From contig NZ_JAMXFA010000031.1 of NCBI RefSeq assembly GCF_025370785.1, positions 1 to 64,000 of the forward strand: 64,000 bases of DNA, written 5' to 3'. Below are positions 48,514 to 56,990 of the stretch, in pieces. How positions within the stretch are numbered: position 1 is the first letter of the stretch; every line of letters begins with the position of its first letter. A program made the position numbers and the translations under genes. The notes beneath the pieces are model-generated. The model had not been told where the DNA came from. It did no database searches and worked only from the letters and a program-made list of their open reading frames with translations. This stretch comes from Laspinema olomoucense D3b (GTDB lineage: Bacteria; Cyanobacteriota; Cyanobacteriia; Cyanobacteriales; Laspinemataceae).

Positions 48514-49008
48514 ATGCACCCACAACGAATTGAACCCGGTCCTGGACAAGAATCCGTTTGGGATTATCCTCGTCCTCCTCGGTTGGAAGATGTCTCCAAA
48601 CAGATTCAAATTATCTTTAATGGAGAACCAATTGCGGATACTCGTAACGCGAAGCGAGTCCTGGAAACCAGTCATCCGCCGGTTTATTATATCCCGCCGG
48701 AAGATATCAAAATGGAATATCTGACGCGAACTCCTAAAAGTAGTTTCTGCGAGTGGAAAGGGTCAGCGGGATATTACACGGTGACGGTTAAGGAAAAACA
48801 AGCGCCGAATTGTGCATGGTTTTATCCGAATCCTACTCCCCAATTTGAAGGGATTAAAGATTATGTGGCATTCTATCCAGAAGTGATGGATGTTTGCTAT
48901 GTGGATGGGGAAGAAGTGCAACCGCAACCCGGTGGATTTTATGGGGGTTGGATTACTTCGGATATTGTTGGACCTTTTAAGGGTATTCCTGGTAGTTGGG
49001 GATGGTAG
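48514..49008 (+). CDS. DUF427 domain protein
   Basis: 164 residues. It shows the DUF427 pattern: VWDYPRPPRLEDVSKQIQII, PVYYIPPEDIKMEYL, SFCEWKGSAGYYTV and VAFYPEVMDVCYVDGEEV. DUF427 proteins are small all-beta proteins of unknown function; many actinobacterial and cyanobacterial genomes carry one. A palindromic repeat (49009-49075) separates it from the Nudix gene. Confidence 0.85.
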   Translation: MHPQRIEPGPGQESVWDYPRPPRLEDVSKQIQIIFNGEPIADTRNAKRVLETSHPPVYYIPPEDIKMEYLTRTPKSSFCEWKGSAGYYTVTVKEKQAPNCAWFYPNPTPQFEGIKDYVAFYPEVMDVCYVDGEEVQPQPGGFYGGWITSDIVGPFKGIPGSWGW

Positions 49009-49075
49009 GTAGACCGACAGACGGATGGGGGTTTAAACCCCCGTCTAATAGCTTAAGTCGGATAAATCCGACTAC
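49009..49075. repeat. GTAG...CTAC palindromic repeat element
   Basis: A compact repeat between convergent genes. It contains a perfect 16-bp palindrome GGGGGTTTAAACCCCC (49027-49042) flanked by AGACGG/CCGTCT, then GTCGGATAAATCCGAC (49058-49073). It begins GTAG and ends CTAC. The DUF427 stop TAG is directly adjacent, and the CTAC end contributes the TAG stop codon of the minus-strand Nudix gene. Confidence 0.6.
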
Positions 49076-49644
49076 AATTTAGGAGTGGAGGTTTGGATTT
49101 TTAAGTAATCTAAGGCTAAGAAGAGGGCGGCAACGCTTCCGGAGACGCAGATTTCTCCCTGGGTAATTTTGTCTAAAATGGCATTAAGGGGGACTAAAAC
49201 CACTTCTATCTGTTCGGTAATATCTAAAATTTGCTGTCCTGACTCTTTTGCATCTTTGCCTAAAAAAATATGAATGGTATTGGTGTCTTTAACGGGATTA
49301 TCATAGAGGGTGGCAAGTTTAATTAAATTCTGGCAATAGTAACCTGTTTCTTCGGTCATTTCACGCGCTGCTGCTGCTTCTGCCCTTTCGGTTTCTGGAT
49401 TGAATCCGCCAGCAGGTAATTCTAACAAAATTTCCCCGACTCCATGCCGATATTGTCGCACGAATACGATTTCTTGATGGGGGGTAACGGGAACGACTAA
49501 GGCAATATCTGGACGGACATTTACAAAAAAATCATCAATGATTTCGCCGGTTGGCAGTTCGATTTCATCTTGGCGAACTTTGCACCATTGGTTATCGAAG
49601 ACTAGGCGCGAGCGCAACTGTTTCCATTTCTGCAATTCTTTCAT
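49072..49644 (-). CDS. Nudix hydrolase, ADP-ribose pyrophosphatase-like
   Basis: 190 residues. The Nudix box is complete: [20 protein letters not shown] continuing ETGY, matching G-x5-E-x7-R-E-U-x-E-E-x-G-U. The upstream [20 protein letters not shown] is typical of ADP-sugar pyrophosphatases. It probably hydrolyses ADP-ribose to AMP and ribose 5-phosphate; other nucleoside diphosphate sugars remain possible. It is divergent from a macrodomain gene 42 bp away, also tied to ADP-ribose chemistry. Its TAG stop lies in the neighbouring repeat. Confidence 0.9.
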   Translation of the reverse strand: MKELQKWKQLRSRLVFDNQWCKVRQDEIELPTGEIIDDFFVNVRPDIALVVPVTPHQEIVFVRQYRHGVGEILLELPAGGFNPETERAEAAAAREMTEETGYYCQNLIKLATLYDNPVKDTNTIHIFLGKDAKESGQQILDITEQIEVVLVPLNAILDKITQGEICVSGSVAALFLALDYLKIQTSTPKL

Positions 49645-49686
49645 ACAATAAAAGTAGTTTCTCTATTTGACAATAACTTTACTACT

Positions 49687-50205
49687 ATGACCGATAAAAT
49701 CACAGTGATTCAAGGCGATATTACCAAACAACAGGTGGATGCGATCGTCAATGCCGCCAATACCAGTCTATTAGGCGGAGGCGGGGTTGATGGTGCCATC
49801 CACCGCGCAGCAGGTTCGGGTTTGTTGGCTGAATGTCGCACTCTTAACGGCTGTAAAACCGGCGAAGCTAAGATAACCCTGGGCTACAATCTCCCGGCAA
49901 ACTATGTGATTCATACGGTTGGTCCTGTATGGCAAGGGGGGAAGCATGATGAAGATAAATTGCTGGCAAGCTGTTATTATGAAAGTTTAAAGTTGGCCGA
50001 AAAACATCAGCTAAAAACTATCGCTTTTCCCGCAATTAGCACGGGAATTTATGGGTTTCCAATGGAACGGGCTGCTAGAATAGCGGTGAAGACTGTGCAG
50101 CAATTTTTAACCCAAAGTAATGCCATCTCTCAAGTTTACTTTGTCTGCTTTAGCAAAGAATCCTATCAGTACCATTTAAGGGCGATCGGCACTCATAACC
50201 CATAA
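49687..50205 (+). CDS. Macrodomain protein, O-acetyl-ADP-ribose deacetylase-like
   Basis: 172 residues and a single macrodomain: [49 protein letters not shown] and [14 protein letters not shown]. These motifs match the MacroD type, which cleaves O-acetyl-ADP-ribose and mono-ADP-ribosyl-proteins. Gene neighbour on the opposite strand is an ADP-ribose pyrophosphatase, which fits a role in ADP-ribose turnover. The true substrate is not known. The downstream side is a long inverted repeat (50210-50374). Confidence 0.92.
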   Translation: MTDKITVIQGDITKQQVDAIVNAANTSLLGGGGVDGAIHRAAGSGLLAECRTLNGCKTGEAKITLGYNLPANYVIHTVGPVWQGGKHDEDKLLASCYYESLKLAEKHQLKTIAFPAISTGIYGFPMERAARIAVKTVQQFLTQSNAISQVYFVCFSKESYQYHLRAIGTHNP

Positions 50206-50209
50206 AACA

Positions 50210-50374
50210 GTAGGTTTTCTCGTGACGCGGCTCTGCCGTGTCACGCTCTGAAGGAGGCTCTGCCTCCAGTCCCAAAGCAATGGCTTAATCTGCTTCAACT
50301 CCTCACGAAAAGTACAGGCGGCAGAGCCGCCAAGAATGCGTGACGCGGCAGAGCCACGTCACGAGGAAACCTAC
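50210..50374. mobile_element. 165-bp inverted-repeat element (MITE-like)
   Basis: The left end GTAGGTTTTCTCGTGACGCG continues CTCTGCCG. The right end CGGCAGAGCC continues ACGTCACGAGGAAACCTAC. They are inverted repeats of about 36 bp with a few mismatches. Internal shorter hairpins (GGAGGCTCTGCCTCC and GGCGGCAGAGCCGCC) make a branched structure. The element begins GTAG and ends CTAC. Its right end provides the TAG stop codon of the minus-strand methyltransferase. It has no coding capacity. Transposition is inferred from structure only. Confidence 0.6.
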
Positions 50375-51033
50375 TCTCTGTAGGCACGTTCTGCGGTCCA
50401 ATGGCGGTCCGAAGACGCATAAACTTTAACCCCTTCTAATCCCGCCAATTCTATCATGTTTTGTACCTCTTCTAGGGTAAATGCAGCTATCAATGAATCT
50501 CGAAATAACTGCGTCTGATAGTCATTATATTCTGGTCCAATTCGAGCAACAATTTTATCTACCGTTTCTATATCCGAGGGTCGCATTAAATCGCGCAAAA
50601 ATATCCCGCCATTGGGTTTTAAAACCCGTTTCAGTTCTTGGAAAAAGGGCATCGGGTCCGGGAGATGATGGATGATGCTATTGGAAATTACCATATCAAA
50701 GGTACTGTCATGATAGGGCATCTGTTTGGCATCGATATACTCTAAGTGAATTTGCTCTTGTAATCCAGCGGATTGCACATTTTTCCTCCCGACTTGTAAC
50801 ATATTGTGCGAAAGGTCGATCGCCCGAATGTGCCACTGGGGGCGACGCTGCACGATTAAAATGGGAATTCTGGCGGTCCCGGTTCCCGCATCCAGGACCA
50901 ACGCCGACTCGGGACCGACTGCGATCGCACTTTCCGCAAAAGCGGTATTCACCTCCAAAAAATCCATTGCGTCATACGCCGTAGCATCCTCCCATGTATC
51001 CATCACTTCCGGTTCTAACACTCGTTTCATCAT
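50371..51033 (-). CDS. Class I SAM-dependent methyltransferase
   Basis: 220 residues with the Rossmann methyltransferase motifs: LVLDAGTGTARIPI (motif I), AIDLSHNML (II), DSTFDMVISNSIIHHLPDP (post-I/III) and LKPNGGIFLRD. Substrate not identified; the ubiE-like spacing is suggestive but no quinone gene is nearby. The start is ATG 51033 or 51030. It is divergent from NTRC (200-bp gap). The C terminus (ERAYRE) ends in the edge of a mobile-like repeat, so it may be slightly altered compared with relatives. Confidence 0.85.
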   Translation of the reverse strand: MMKRVLEPEVMDTWEDATAYDAMDFLEVNTAFAESAIAVGPESALVLDAGTGTARIPILIVQRRPQWHIRAIDLSHNMLQVGRKNVQSAGLQEQIHLEYIDAKQMPYHDSTFDMVISNSIIHHLPDPMPFFQELKRVLKPNGGIFLRDLMRPSDIETVDKIVARIGPEYNDYQTQLFRDSLIAAFTLEEVQNMIELAGLEGVKVYASSDRHWTAERAYRE

Positions 51034-51120
51034 CTCACTTACCGCTCAGGGGTTCCATTGCTATTTTAGGCCGGATTGGACGCCCAAACCCACCTCGTCA
51101 CTAACCCCTTAACTGCTTAT

Positions 51121-51142
51121 TGTTAATTGTTAACAATTAACA
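51121..51142. promoter_or_regulatory. 22-bp perfect palindrome upstream of NTRC
   Basis: TGTTAATTGTTAACAATTAA plus CA is a perfect inverted repeat of 22 bp. It lies between the divergent methyltransferase and NTRC genes, about 92 bp upstream of NTRC. It could be an operator for a dimeric regulator or a hairpin; no family of regulators is assigned. Confidence 0.4.
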
Positions 51143-51171
51143 CAAAGTAGCCTCTGAATTCAAGGCTTTAA

Positions 51172-51213
51172 AGTGATTTGGATCACTGATAATGCTCAAT
51201 AGGTTGATATAAT
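51172..51213 (+). promoter_or_regulatory. CRP-like operator and -10 box upstream of NTRC
   Basis: AGTGATTTGGATCACT (51172-51187) has the GTGAT-N4-ATCAC core of the CRP/SYCRP1 cAMP-receptor site. A TATAAT -10 box lies at 51208-51213. If transcription starts about 51220, the site centre (51179.5) is near -40, the class II activator position. A good -35 box is absent, as expected for an activator-dependent promoter. Inferred from sequence only. Confidence 0.5.
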
Positions 51214-51233
51214 CAATTTAAAGCGAAGTCGGT

Positions 51234-52616
51234 ATGAGTTTGAATAAAGCCATGACAAATCCAGTAGTAGAAAACGTTGTGATTATCGGATCTGGCCCTG
51301 CCGGATTCACTGCCGCCATTTATGCGGGACGGGCGAATCTGAAACCCGTGGTATTTGAAGGGTTCCAGAAGGGAGGCATTCCCGGAGGACAATTAATGAC
51401 CACCACAGAAGTAGAGAACTTCCCGGGGTTTCCCGAGGGGATTACAGGACCGAAACTCATGGAACGGATGAAACTCCAGGCGCAACGCTGGGGGGCTGAA
51501 TTGTACATGGAAGATGTGCAATCGGTGGATTTGAGTCAGCGTCCCTTCGTAATCCGTTCAGAGGAACGCGAAGTTAAGGCCCATACGGTGATTATTGCCA
51601 CAGGGGCCACGGCCAAACGGCTGGGACTCTCCAGCGAGCACCAGTTTTGGAGTCGTGGGGTCTCTGCCTGTGCGATTTGCGATGGGGCCAGTCCCATTTT
51701 TAAAGGCGTCGCCTTAGCAGTGGTGGGTGGCGGAGACACTGCGGCAGAAGAAGCGGTGTATTTGACCAAATATGGGACTCATGTTCACCTGTTAGTTCGT
51801 CGGGAGGAAATGCGCGCCTCCAAAGCGATGCAAGACCGGGTATTGAAGAACCCCAAAATTACAGTTCATTGGAATACGGAGACCGTGGATATCTTGGGAA
51901 ATGAGGACCGGATGGAGGGGATTAAAGTTAGAAACATCAAAACTGGAGAAGAAACTGATTTGCAGGTTCGGGGATTGTTTTATGCGATCGGCCATACTCC
52001 AAATACCCAACTGTTTAAAGGTCAACTGGAACTAGATGAACTCGGATATATTGTCACAAAACCGGGAAGCGTTGAAACCAGCGTAGAAGGGGTTTATGCT
52101 GTCGGAGATGTGCAAGACCATGAGTTTCGCCAAGCGATTACCGCAGCGGGAACGGGTTGTATGGGGGCGATGTTAGCGGAACGGTGGTTATCGGTGAATG
52201 GGTTAGTTCAAGAGTTCCATCAAACCGAAGCATCAGAGAAAGCGCCAGAACCAGAAAAAGAACAAATATCCGATACGGAAGAGAATTTCGATCCGACTGC
52301 AACGCGCCATGTGGGCGGGTTGGCCTTGCGGAAGTTGTACCATGCCAGCGATCGCTTGATTGTGGTCAAATATTCCGCCCCCTCCTGCGGTCCTTGCCAT
52401 ACCCTGAAACCGATTCTCAGTAAAGTGATTGATGAGTTTGATGGCAAGGTTCACTATGTCGAAATCGACATTGAAGCCGACCCAGAAATTGCGGACAATG
52501 CGGGAGTAACCGGAACGCCCACGGTGCAGTTCTTTAAGGATAAGGGATTAGTGGATCAAGTCCGGGGAGTCAAACAAAAAAGTTTGTACCGAGAAATGAT
52601 TCAAAACAATTTGTAA
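51234..52616 (+). CDS. NTRC: NADPH-thioredoxin reductase C (reductase-thioredoxin fusion)
   Basis: 460 residues. The thioredoxin reductase part (about 1-320) has the FAD motif [14 protein letters not shown], the redox centre SACAICDG (CAIC) and the NADPH motif [13 protein letters not shown] linker leads to a thioredoxin domain (about 350-460) with the active site [12 protein letters not shown] (CGPC). This fused arrangement is NTRC of cyanobacteria and chloroplasts, which uses NADPH to reduce 2-Cys peroxiredoxin and other targets, including in the dark. Start ATG 51234 is used; ATG 51252 ([13 protein letters not shown]) is possible. A CRP-like site precedes it. Confidence 0.95.
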   Translation: MSLNKAMTNPVVENVVIIGSGPAGFTAAIYAGRANLKPVVFEGFQKGGIPGGQLMTTTEVENFPGFPEGITGPKLMERMKLQAQRWGAELYMEDVQSVDLSQRPFVIRSEEREVKAHTVIIATGATAKRLGLSSEHQFWSRGVSACAICDGASPIFKGVALAVVGGGDTAAEEAVYLTKYGTHVHLLVRREEMRASKAMQDRVLKNPKITVHWNTETVDILGNEDRMEGIKVRNIKTGEETDLQVRGLFYAIGHTPNTQLFKGQLELDELGYIVTKPGSVETSVEGVYAVGDVQDHEFRQAITAAGTGCMGAMLAERWLSVNGLVQEFHQTEASEKAPEPEKEQISDTEENFDPTATRHVGGLALRKLYHASDRLIVVKYSAPSCGPCHTLKPILSKVIDEFDGKVHYVEIDIEADPEIADNAGVTGTPTVQFFKDKGLVDQVRGVKQKSLYREMIQNNL

Positions 52617-52677
52617 GCCTTAACTCCCAGGTTGATTCGGAGTGGGGTGGTTAATTGACTGCCCCACTTTAACGCCT

Positions 52678-52737
52678 GAAGTCGTTACTACGAAACTTGT
52701 AACACAATGGCAAATGACCAACGACAAATGACAAATC
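52678..52737. repeat. Repeat core with partial STRR2-type heptamers
   Basis: CTGAAGTCGTTACTACGAAA at about 52678 is the inverse of the core in the array at 1-190. It is followed by AAATGACCAACGACAAATGAC, a short run of STRR2-type (GGTCATT/AATGACC) heptamers. Confidence 0.55.
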
Positions 52738-53264
52738 TATCGCATCCATAAGCGCCGTTGCCATGCTTTTAAAAAAAGCAATACCGGAAACTGATAATAT
52801 TCAACTATCAGCCACAGGACAATGGTGAGGTGACCGCAAAAGGTGGCGATCGTCCAAAAAGCCGGAACCCAACTCAAGCTACTGCCGGGGACTGGGGGGA
52901 AAATATAGGCCCCGAGTCCGACTAACAGGGTGGGGAGGGTAATGATGGCGATCGCAGCGATCGCAATTTCCCATCCAAATTCTACCCCAGCCCGAGGTAA
53001 TCCTTGCCATTGGCGACCATTCCAATGCCAGGTAATTGGCGGCACAGTATCCGCTAAACTGAGCGCATTTTGGTCTAAGTTCGCGGTAAAAATGCGGCTG
53101 CAAAAGTTACAGCCAAAGGCATCCATCATCGCCAGGTTAGAGAGTTCCCCATAGCGACAAACCGGACAGCGATAAACGCCGTAATAGCTTAATGGAATCG
53201 GTCCGGGGAGAGATTTACGCCCCATTCTATCCCCTGGATTGGTTCCGAAATTTTGCTGGGTCAT
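52737..53264 (-). CDS. Zinc-ribbon membrane protein, function unknown
   Basis: 175 residues. Two CxxC pairs near the N terminus (YRCPVCRYG and FGCNFCSRIF) suggest a zinc ribbon. Two or three membrane helices follow (about 95-118, 128-150 and perhaps 152-170). The sequence between them (HWNGRQWQGLPRAGVEFGWE) has a tryptophan-rich face. Not recognised as a named family, though it reads like a conserved cyanobacterial protein. Likely a membrane protein with a cytoplasmic metal-binding head. Monocistronic. Confidence 0.6.
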   Translation of the reverse strand: MTQQNFGTNPGDRMGRKSLPGPIPLSYYGVYRCPVCRYGELSNLAMMDAFGCNFCSRIFTANLDQNALSLADTVPPITWHWNGRQWQGLPRAGVEFGWEIAIAAIAIITLPTLLVGLGAYIFPPVPGSSLSWVPAFWTIATFCGHLTIVLWLIVEYYQFPVLLFLKAWQRRLWMR

Positions 53265-53515
53265 GGCATCCCTTTGAACGTTTTAGGTGAAGGCAGCTTT
53301 ATTGATTTTAAACAAATTGAACAGGGGATATTTTATAGAGTAGCCCGCGCAGGCGGGCTTTGTCCGTGTAGCCCCAGGCTGGACGCTGCGGGTTTTGAAC
53401 TCGGACCCCACCGTAACCCTCCCCAAGACACAGGGGAGGGGACCGGAGGGGCAGTAACAACCTACTCTGGTAAGGGGGTAGGGCCTGGGGCCGAAAAACC
53501 GTTTTCAAAAACAAA
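53265..53515. repeat. Intergenic region with GCCCGC...GCGGGC repeat
   Basis: AGCCCGC (53342-53348) pairs with GCGGGCT (53353-53359), followed by TTGTCCGTGTAGCCCCAGGC. This is a dispersed hairpin found in many cyanobacterial intergenic regions. The rest shows no gene; a 98-codon frame (53253-53549) runs through repeats and is not credible. Confidence 0.45.
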
Positions 53516-53540
53516 AAAGACGCGCACTTGGCACGTCTTT
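53516..53540 (-). terminator. Terminator of the desaturase gene
   Basis: AAAGACGCGC (53516-53525) pairs with GCACGTCTTT (53531-53540), one G-T-type mismatch and a 5-base loop. On the minus strand it ends in a T run (TTTTTTGTTTTT). It lies 39 bp past the stop of the desaturase gene. Confidence 0.8.
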
Positions 53541-53578
53541 AAAGGATAATTCATGGGGATAGGAGAGGATTCTTTCTC

Positions 53579-54637
53579 TTACCGACCGGCGTGATAATCT
53601 TTAAAAGATTGGTAACCGTTTTGCTCATCGTACAAGTGACACTTATCGGTAATTTCCTTCATCAAGGACCATGAAAAAGTGGTTTTATGAAGGTATTTGC
53701 CCCAATTTTGTTCCAAACTTTGATGAGCTTCCCGTAAATTGTAAGACGGAATTGCCGTGGAGAGGTGATGGGGAATATGAACATTAATATCGTGACAGAG
53801 GAATTCCACCCAGCGGGGATAATCACAATGAACCGTACCGCTTAATTGGGCTTTTGCTTCATGCCAATCTTCTGGGAAAGCAAAGGAAATATTCGGGGTG
53901 GTATGGTGAACGATGGTGAAGGTACTCATCCAGAAATGGTAGACCATCCAAGGCATCAGCCAAAATTTTACAAATCCCCAAATTCCAGTGGTAGCAATTA
54001 GAGTGGGGAAGGCGATCGCAGCAAAAGCGATGACAACTAAAGCCGAAAATTTCACTTGTTCCCGTTTCTTGCCTTCATAACGCCACCAATCAAAGTGCAA
54101 TCCAGCCCAGTGGACGATGGAACCCATCCACCAGAAGCGTCCCCGGAGGAAGCGATAAAAGGTTTTCATAAAAGTGCTGAGATTTTCATAAACGTCCGGC
54201 AACCAAGGTTCCCAGGCATTATCTTCCAGCAGTTTATTCGTGTGTTTGTGGTGGTGATTGTGACCAATTCGCCAGCCATGAAACGGGTAAATTAAGGGCA
54301 GCATCATAAGATGACCGACCAAATCATTAACCCATTTGCGATTGGCAAAGGAACGGTGACCACAATCATGGGCAATCACAAAAAAACCCGTTAGGGCTGT
54401 CCCCGTATAGATCCACAGGATCGGCAACAAAAATGCGGGAGAAACGGCTAATGCCCAGTAGCCGAGGGCGACTAATAATACATTGATAATAACTCTAGTC
54501 CATGCTTTCCGCCGATTTTTGAGAAATACATCTTTCGGCAAGGTCCTCAAAATATCTCTCAGACGTAGAGAAGAAGGGAAGGAATCGGGTCCCAATGTTT
54601 GAGGGGTTACTTGAGGCTTTAATGTTGATGCTGTCAT
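53579..54637 (-). CDS. desA: Omega-6 (delta-12) acyl-lipid desaturase
   Basis: 352 residues with the three histidine boxes of membrane acyl-lipid desaturases: HDCGH, HNHHHKH (in RIGHNHHHKHTN) and HIPHH. Four membrane helices are predicted (two before the first box and two before the last). The pattern FVIAHDCGHRSFANRKWVND is typical of cyanobacterial DesA, which introduces the delta-12 double bond in membrane glycerolipids and supports growth in the cold. The start is ATG 54637. A terminator follows. DesB-like (omega-3) is less likely given the HDCGH box context, but the position specificity is not proved by sequence alone. Confidence 0.9.
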   Translation of the reverse strand: MTASTLKPQVTPQTLGPDSFPSSLRLRDILRTLPKDVFLKNRRKAWTRVIINVLLVALGYWALAVSPAFLLPILWIYTGTALTGFFVIAHDCGHRSFANRKWVNDLVGHLMMLPLIYPFHGWRIGHNHHHKHTNKLLEDNAWEPWLPDVYENLSTFMKTFYRFLRGRFWWMGSIVHWAGLHFDWWRYEGKKREQVKFSALVVIAFAAIAFPTLIATTGIWGFVKFWLMPWMVYHFWMSTFTIVHHTTPNISFAFPEDWHEAKAQLSGTVHCDYPRWVEFLCHDINVHIPHHLSTAIPSYNLREAHQSLEQNWGKYLHKTTFSWSLMKEITDKCHLYDEQNGYQSFKDYHAGR

Positions 54638-55046
54638 CTATTAAATCTAACTTCTTCGGTTGCTAATCGTATGAATCCCCCGATCGCCGCAGGATAAATT
54701 CCTGCTGACTCAAAGGGTGAGTAGCAGGGCCGTCTTGCGTGCAATCTGATGATTGATGAATGCCTGTTCAGGGCAAAATACGGATCACACACTCCGCATC
54801 CCTGGGGTTTAGAAACCTGGCACGTCATAAAACTTTACCTTTTATAGCACATCTTGCGATCGCACAGCAGGAATTTTTAGAGCCAGGGTTTTTCCCTCAC
54901 ATTTTTCCCCTAGGGGATTGACAAGAGACTTTTATTATGCAGAATCTCGGAATCGCTCAAAAAAACCGGCAGGGGCTTGACTCGCCGGGAACAGTGTGCT
55001 TAACAAATAGTGGGGGTCCCACTGTCCCGGTCGGAGTTGGACTGCC
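54638..55046. other. Intergenic region, no gene seen
   Basis: 409 bp between desA and the small protein at 55047. It should carry the desA promoter on the minus strand. A small hairpin AGTGGGGGTCCCACT (55009-55023) may terminate the 55047 gene. A 64-codon minus-strand frame (54634-54828) is considered chance. Confidence 0.4.
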
Positions 55047-55304
55047 TTAATTTTTCGAGGAAGAAGCAGGAACGGAATTTTCTGGGTTGGAGTGATGCTG
55101 TTTCAAGGTTTGCAACTGTTGCATCAGGTAGTCTGCTTCGGCGTGCAAGTGCAAGAACTTGACCTGCTGATCAGCCTGGTAGAGGGATTTGAGCATTTTA
55201 ATCAGGCGATCGCCGTTATTCTGGGAAGCATTAGAAGCGATCGCTACGCTAGAGGCACTCTGAACGGTTTCGGAGGTGGGTCGGCTAGAAATAACAGTGG
55301 GCAT
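55047..55304 (-). CDS. Small helical protein, function unknown
   Basis: 85 residues. The N-terminal about 25 residues are Ser/Thr-rich and likely disordered. The rest is helical (DRLIKMLKSLYQADQQVKFL, then LHAEADYLMQQLQTLKQH). It looks like a conserved small cyanobacterial protein; no motif gives a role. It is monocistronic and lies next to the repeat element upstream of thrC. Confidence 0.6.
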   Translation of the reverse strand: MPTVISSRPTSETVQSASSVAIASNASQNNGDRLIKMLKSLYQADQQVKFLHLHAEADYLMQQLQTLKQHHSNPENSVPASSSKN

Positions 55305-55407
55305 CAGTCGTTTAAAGTTTAGTAATTTTTACTTAGGCAAATCACCTGGCTATTTTATCTCAACACCAGAAAAAAAAAGCATCGAATTTATCAAAATTCC
55401 AAATTTT

Positions 55408-55592
55408 GTCATTGGTCATTGGTCATTGGTCATTGGTCATTGGTCCTTTGTCCTTGGTCATTGGTTTTGTGGAGGGATAAAGACTCAGAATCAACCAACG
55501 GCCAGTGACCAGTGACCAATGACCAACGACAAATGACCAGCGACCAGTGACCAGTGACCAATGACCAATGACCAACGACCAATGACCAACAA
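55408..55592. repeat. STRR2-type heptamer element, copy A
   Basis: The left arm has direct copies of TCATTGG (55408-55465), the right arm copies of ATGACCA (55503-55592). Between them a core reads GGAGGGATAAAGACTCAGAA (55471-55490) and TCAACCAACG. The arms are inverse complements and can pair. TTGGTCA is the STRR2 heptamer described in cyanobacteria. The core recurs inverted downstream of thrC. Confidence 0.85.
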
Positions 55593-55668
55593 CCGGCGAA
55601 CTTTTGACGAGTGGGCTACACTTGGATTAGACTGTAAGGCTATTTGAAGTCCAAAGAATTAACACACG

Positions 55669-56796
55669 GTGACCCTGAGTTATTCTCCCGTTCCCTCCCC
55701 AACTTCCGGTGCAACTCCAGCAGATGCCCCCCTTCGGTCCTCATACTGGCCCGGTCTCATCCAGGCTTACCGGCAGTATCTGCCCGTCAGCGACCAGACT
55801 CCAGTCGTTACCCTCCAAGAAGGTAACACCCCCCTGATTCCCGCCCCAGCGATCGCCCAAATCATCGGCAGACAGGTGCAAGTGTACGTCAAATATGACG
55901 GACTCAACCCCACCGGCAGCTTTAAAGACCGGGGGATGACAATGGCAATTTCCAAAGCCAAAGAGGAAGGGGCCAAAGCCGTCATCTGTGCCAGTACCGG
56001 CAACACCTCCGCCTCTGCTGCTGCCTATGCCAGACGCGCCGGAATGCGGGCATTTGTCCTGATTCCCGATGGCTATGTCGCCCTGGGTAAACTCGCCCAA
56101 GCCTTACTCTATGGTGCAGAAGTCTTAGCCATTAAAGGAAATTTCGACAAAGCTTTAGAAATTGTCCGGGATATGGCCGAACATTATCCCGTTACCTTGG
56201 TCAACTCCGTCAATCCCTATCGCCTCGAAGGGCAGAAAACTGGAGCATTTGAGGTCGTGGATGCCTTGGGTAACGCTCCCGATTGGCTGTGCATTCCTGT
56301 GGGCAATGCTGGCAATATTTCCGCCTATTGGATGGGATTTTGTCAGTATCATCAAGCCGGGAAATGCGATCGCCTCCCGCAAATGATGGGCTTTCAAGCC
56401 GCTGGTGCAGCCCCCCTCGTCAACGGCCAACCTGTCCCCAATCCCGAAACCCTTGCCACCGCCATCCGCATCGGAAATCCCGCCAGTTGGGATAAGGCGA
56501 TCGCCGCCCAAGAGTCCTCGGGAGGCAGTTTTAATGCGGTCACCGACGACGAAATTCTCGATGCCTATCGTCTTTTAGCCTCCCAGGAAGGAGTATTCTG
56601 CGAACCCGCCTCCGCTGCCTCCGTTGCGGGATTACTCAAGGTCAAAGACCAAGTACCCACCGGGGCCACCGTCGTTTGCGTCCTCACCGGCAATGGACTC
56701 AAAGACCCTGATACCGCGATTAAACATAGTAACAATCCCTTTAAACAAGGCATCGAACCCGAAATGGAAGCCGTAGCAAAAGTGATGGGATTTTAG
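55669..56796 (+). CDS. thrC: Threonine synthase
   Basis: 375 residues. PLP-dependent fold type II: the cofactor Lys is in [10 protein letters not shown], and [20 protein letters not shown] and [14 protein letters not shown] are family motifs. It converts O-phosphohomoserine to threonine, the last step of the pathway. The start is GTG 55669 (the ATG of the family is often replaced by GTG). Length is usual for the cyanobacterial type. The gene lies alone between two inverted copies of a repeat element (55408-55592 and 56812-56983). Confidence 0.94.
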   Translation: MTLSYSPVPSPTSGATPADAPLRSSYWPGLIQAYRQYLPVSDQTPVVTLQEGNTPLIPAPAIAQIIGRQVQVYVKYDGLNPTGSFKDRGMTMAISKAKEEGAKAVICASTGNTSASAAAYARRAGMRAFVLIPDGYVALGKLAQALLYGAEVLAIKGNFDKALEIVRDMAEHYPVTLVNSVNPYRLEGQKTGAFEVVDALGNAPDWLCIPVGNAGNISAYWMGFCQYHQAGKCDRLPQMMGFQAAGAAPLVNGQPVPNPETLATAIRIGNPASWDKAIAAQESSGGSFNAVTDDEILDAYRLLASQEGVFCEPASAASVAGLLKVKDQVPTGATVVCVLTGNGLKDPDTAIKHSNNPFKQGIEPEMEAVAKVMGF

Positions 56797-56811
56797 GTCC
56801 TCATCACCACA

Positions 56812-56983
56812 GTCCTTGGTCATTTGTCATTTGTCATTGGTCATTTGTCATGGGTTGTTGGTTTGTTCTGAGTATTCAACCCTCCTAATGACCAAGGACC
56901 AACGACCAAGGACCAAGGACCAACGACCAATGACCAACGACCAAGGACCAATGACCAATGACCAAGAACCAACGACCAAGGAC
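56812..56983. repeat. STRR2-type heptamer element, copy B (inverted)
   Basis: Left arm GGTCATTTGTCATTTGTCAT-type heptamers (56812-56852), right arm copies of ATGACCA/AGGACCA (56887-56983). The core (56853-56885) is the inverse complement of the copy A core: reading the minus strand, GGAGGG, ACTCAGAA and AACCAAC occur in the same order. So two related elements bracket thrC in opposite orientation. Confidence 0.8.
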
Positions 56984-56990
56984 AACTGCG

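Noticed and set aside
53253-53549. 98-codon plus-strand frame
   Set aside because: Runs through dispersed repeats and the desaturase terminator.
55408-56983. CRISPR array interpretation of the heptamer repeats around thrC
   Set aside because: The units are 7 bp with no unique spacers and no cas genes; they match STRR-type repeats.
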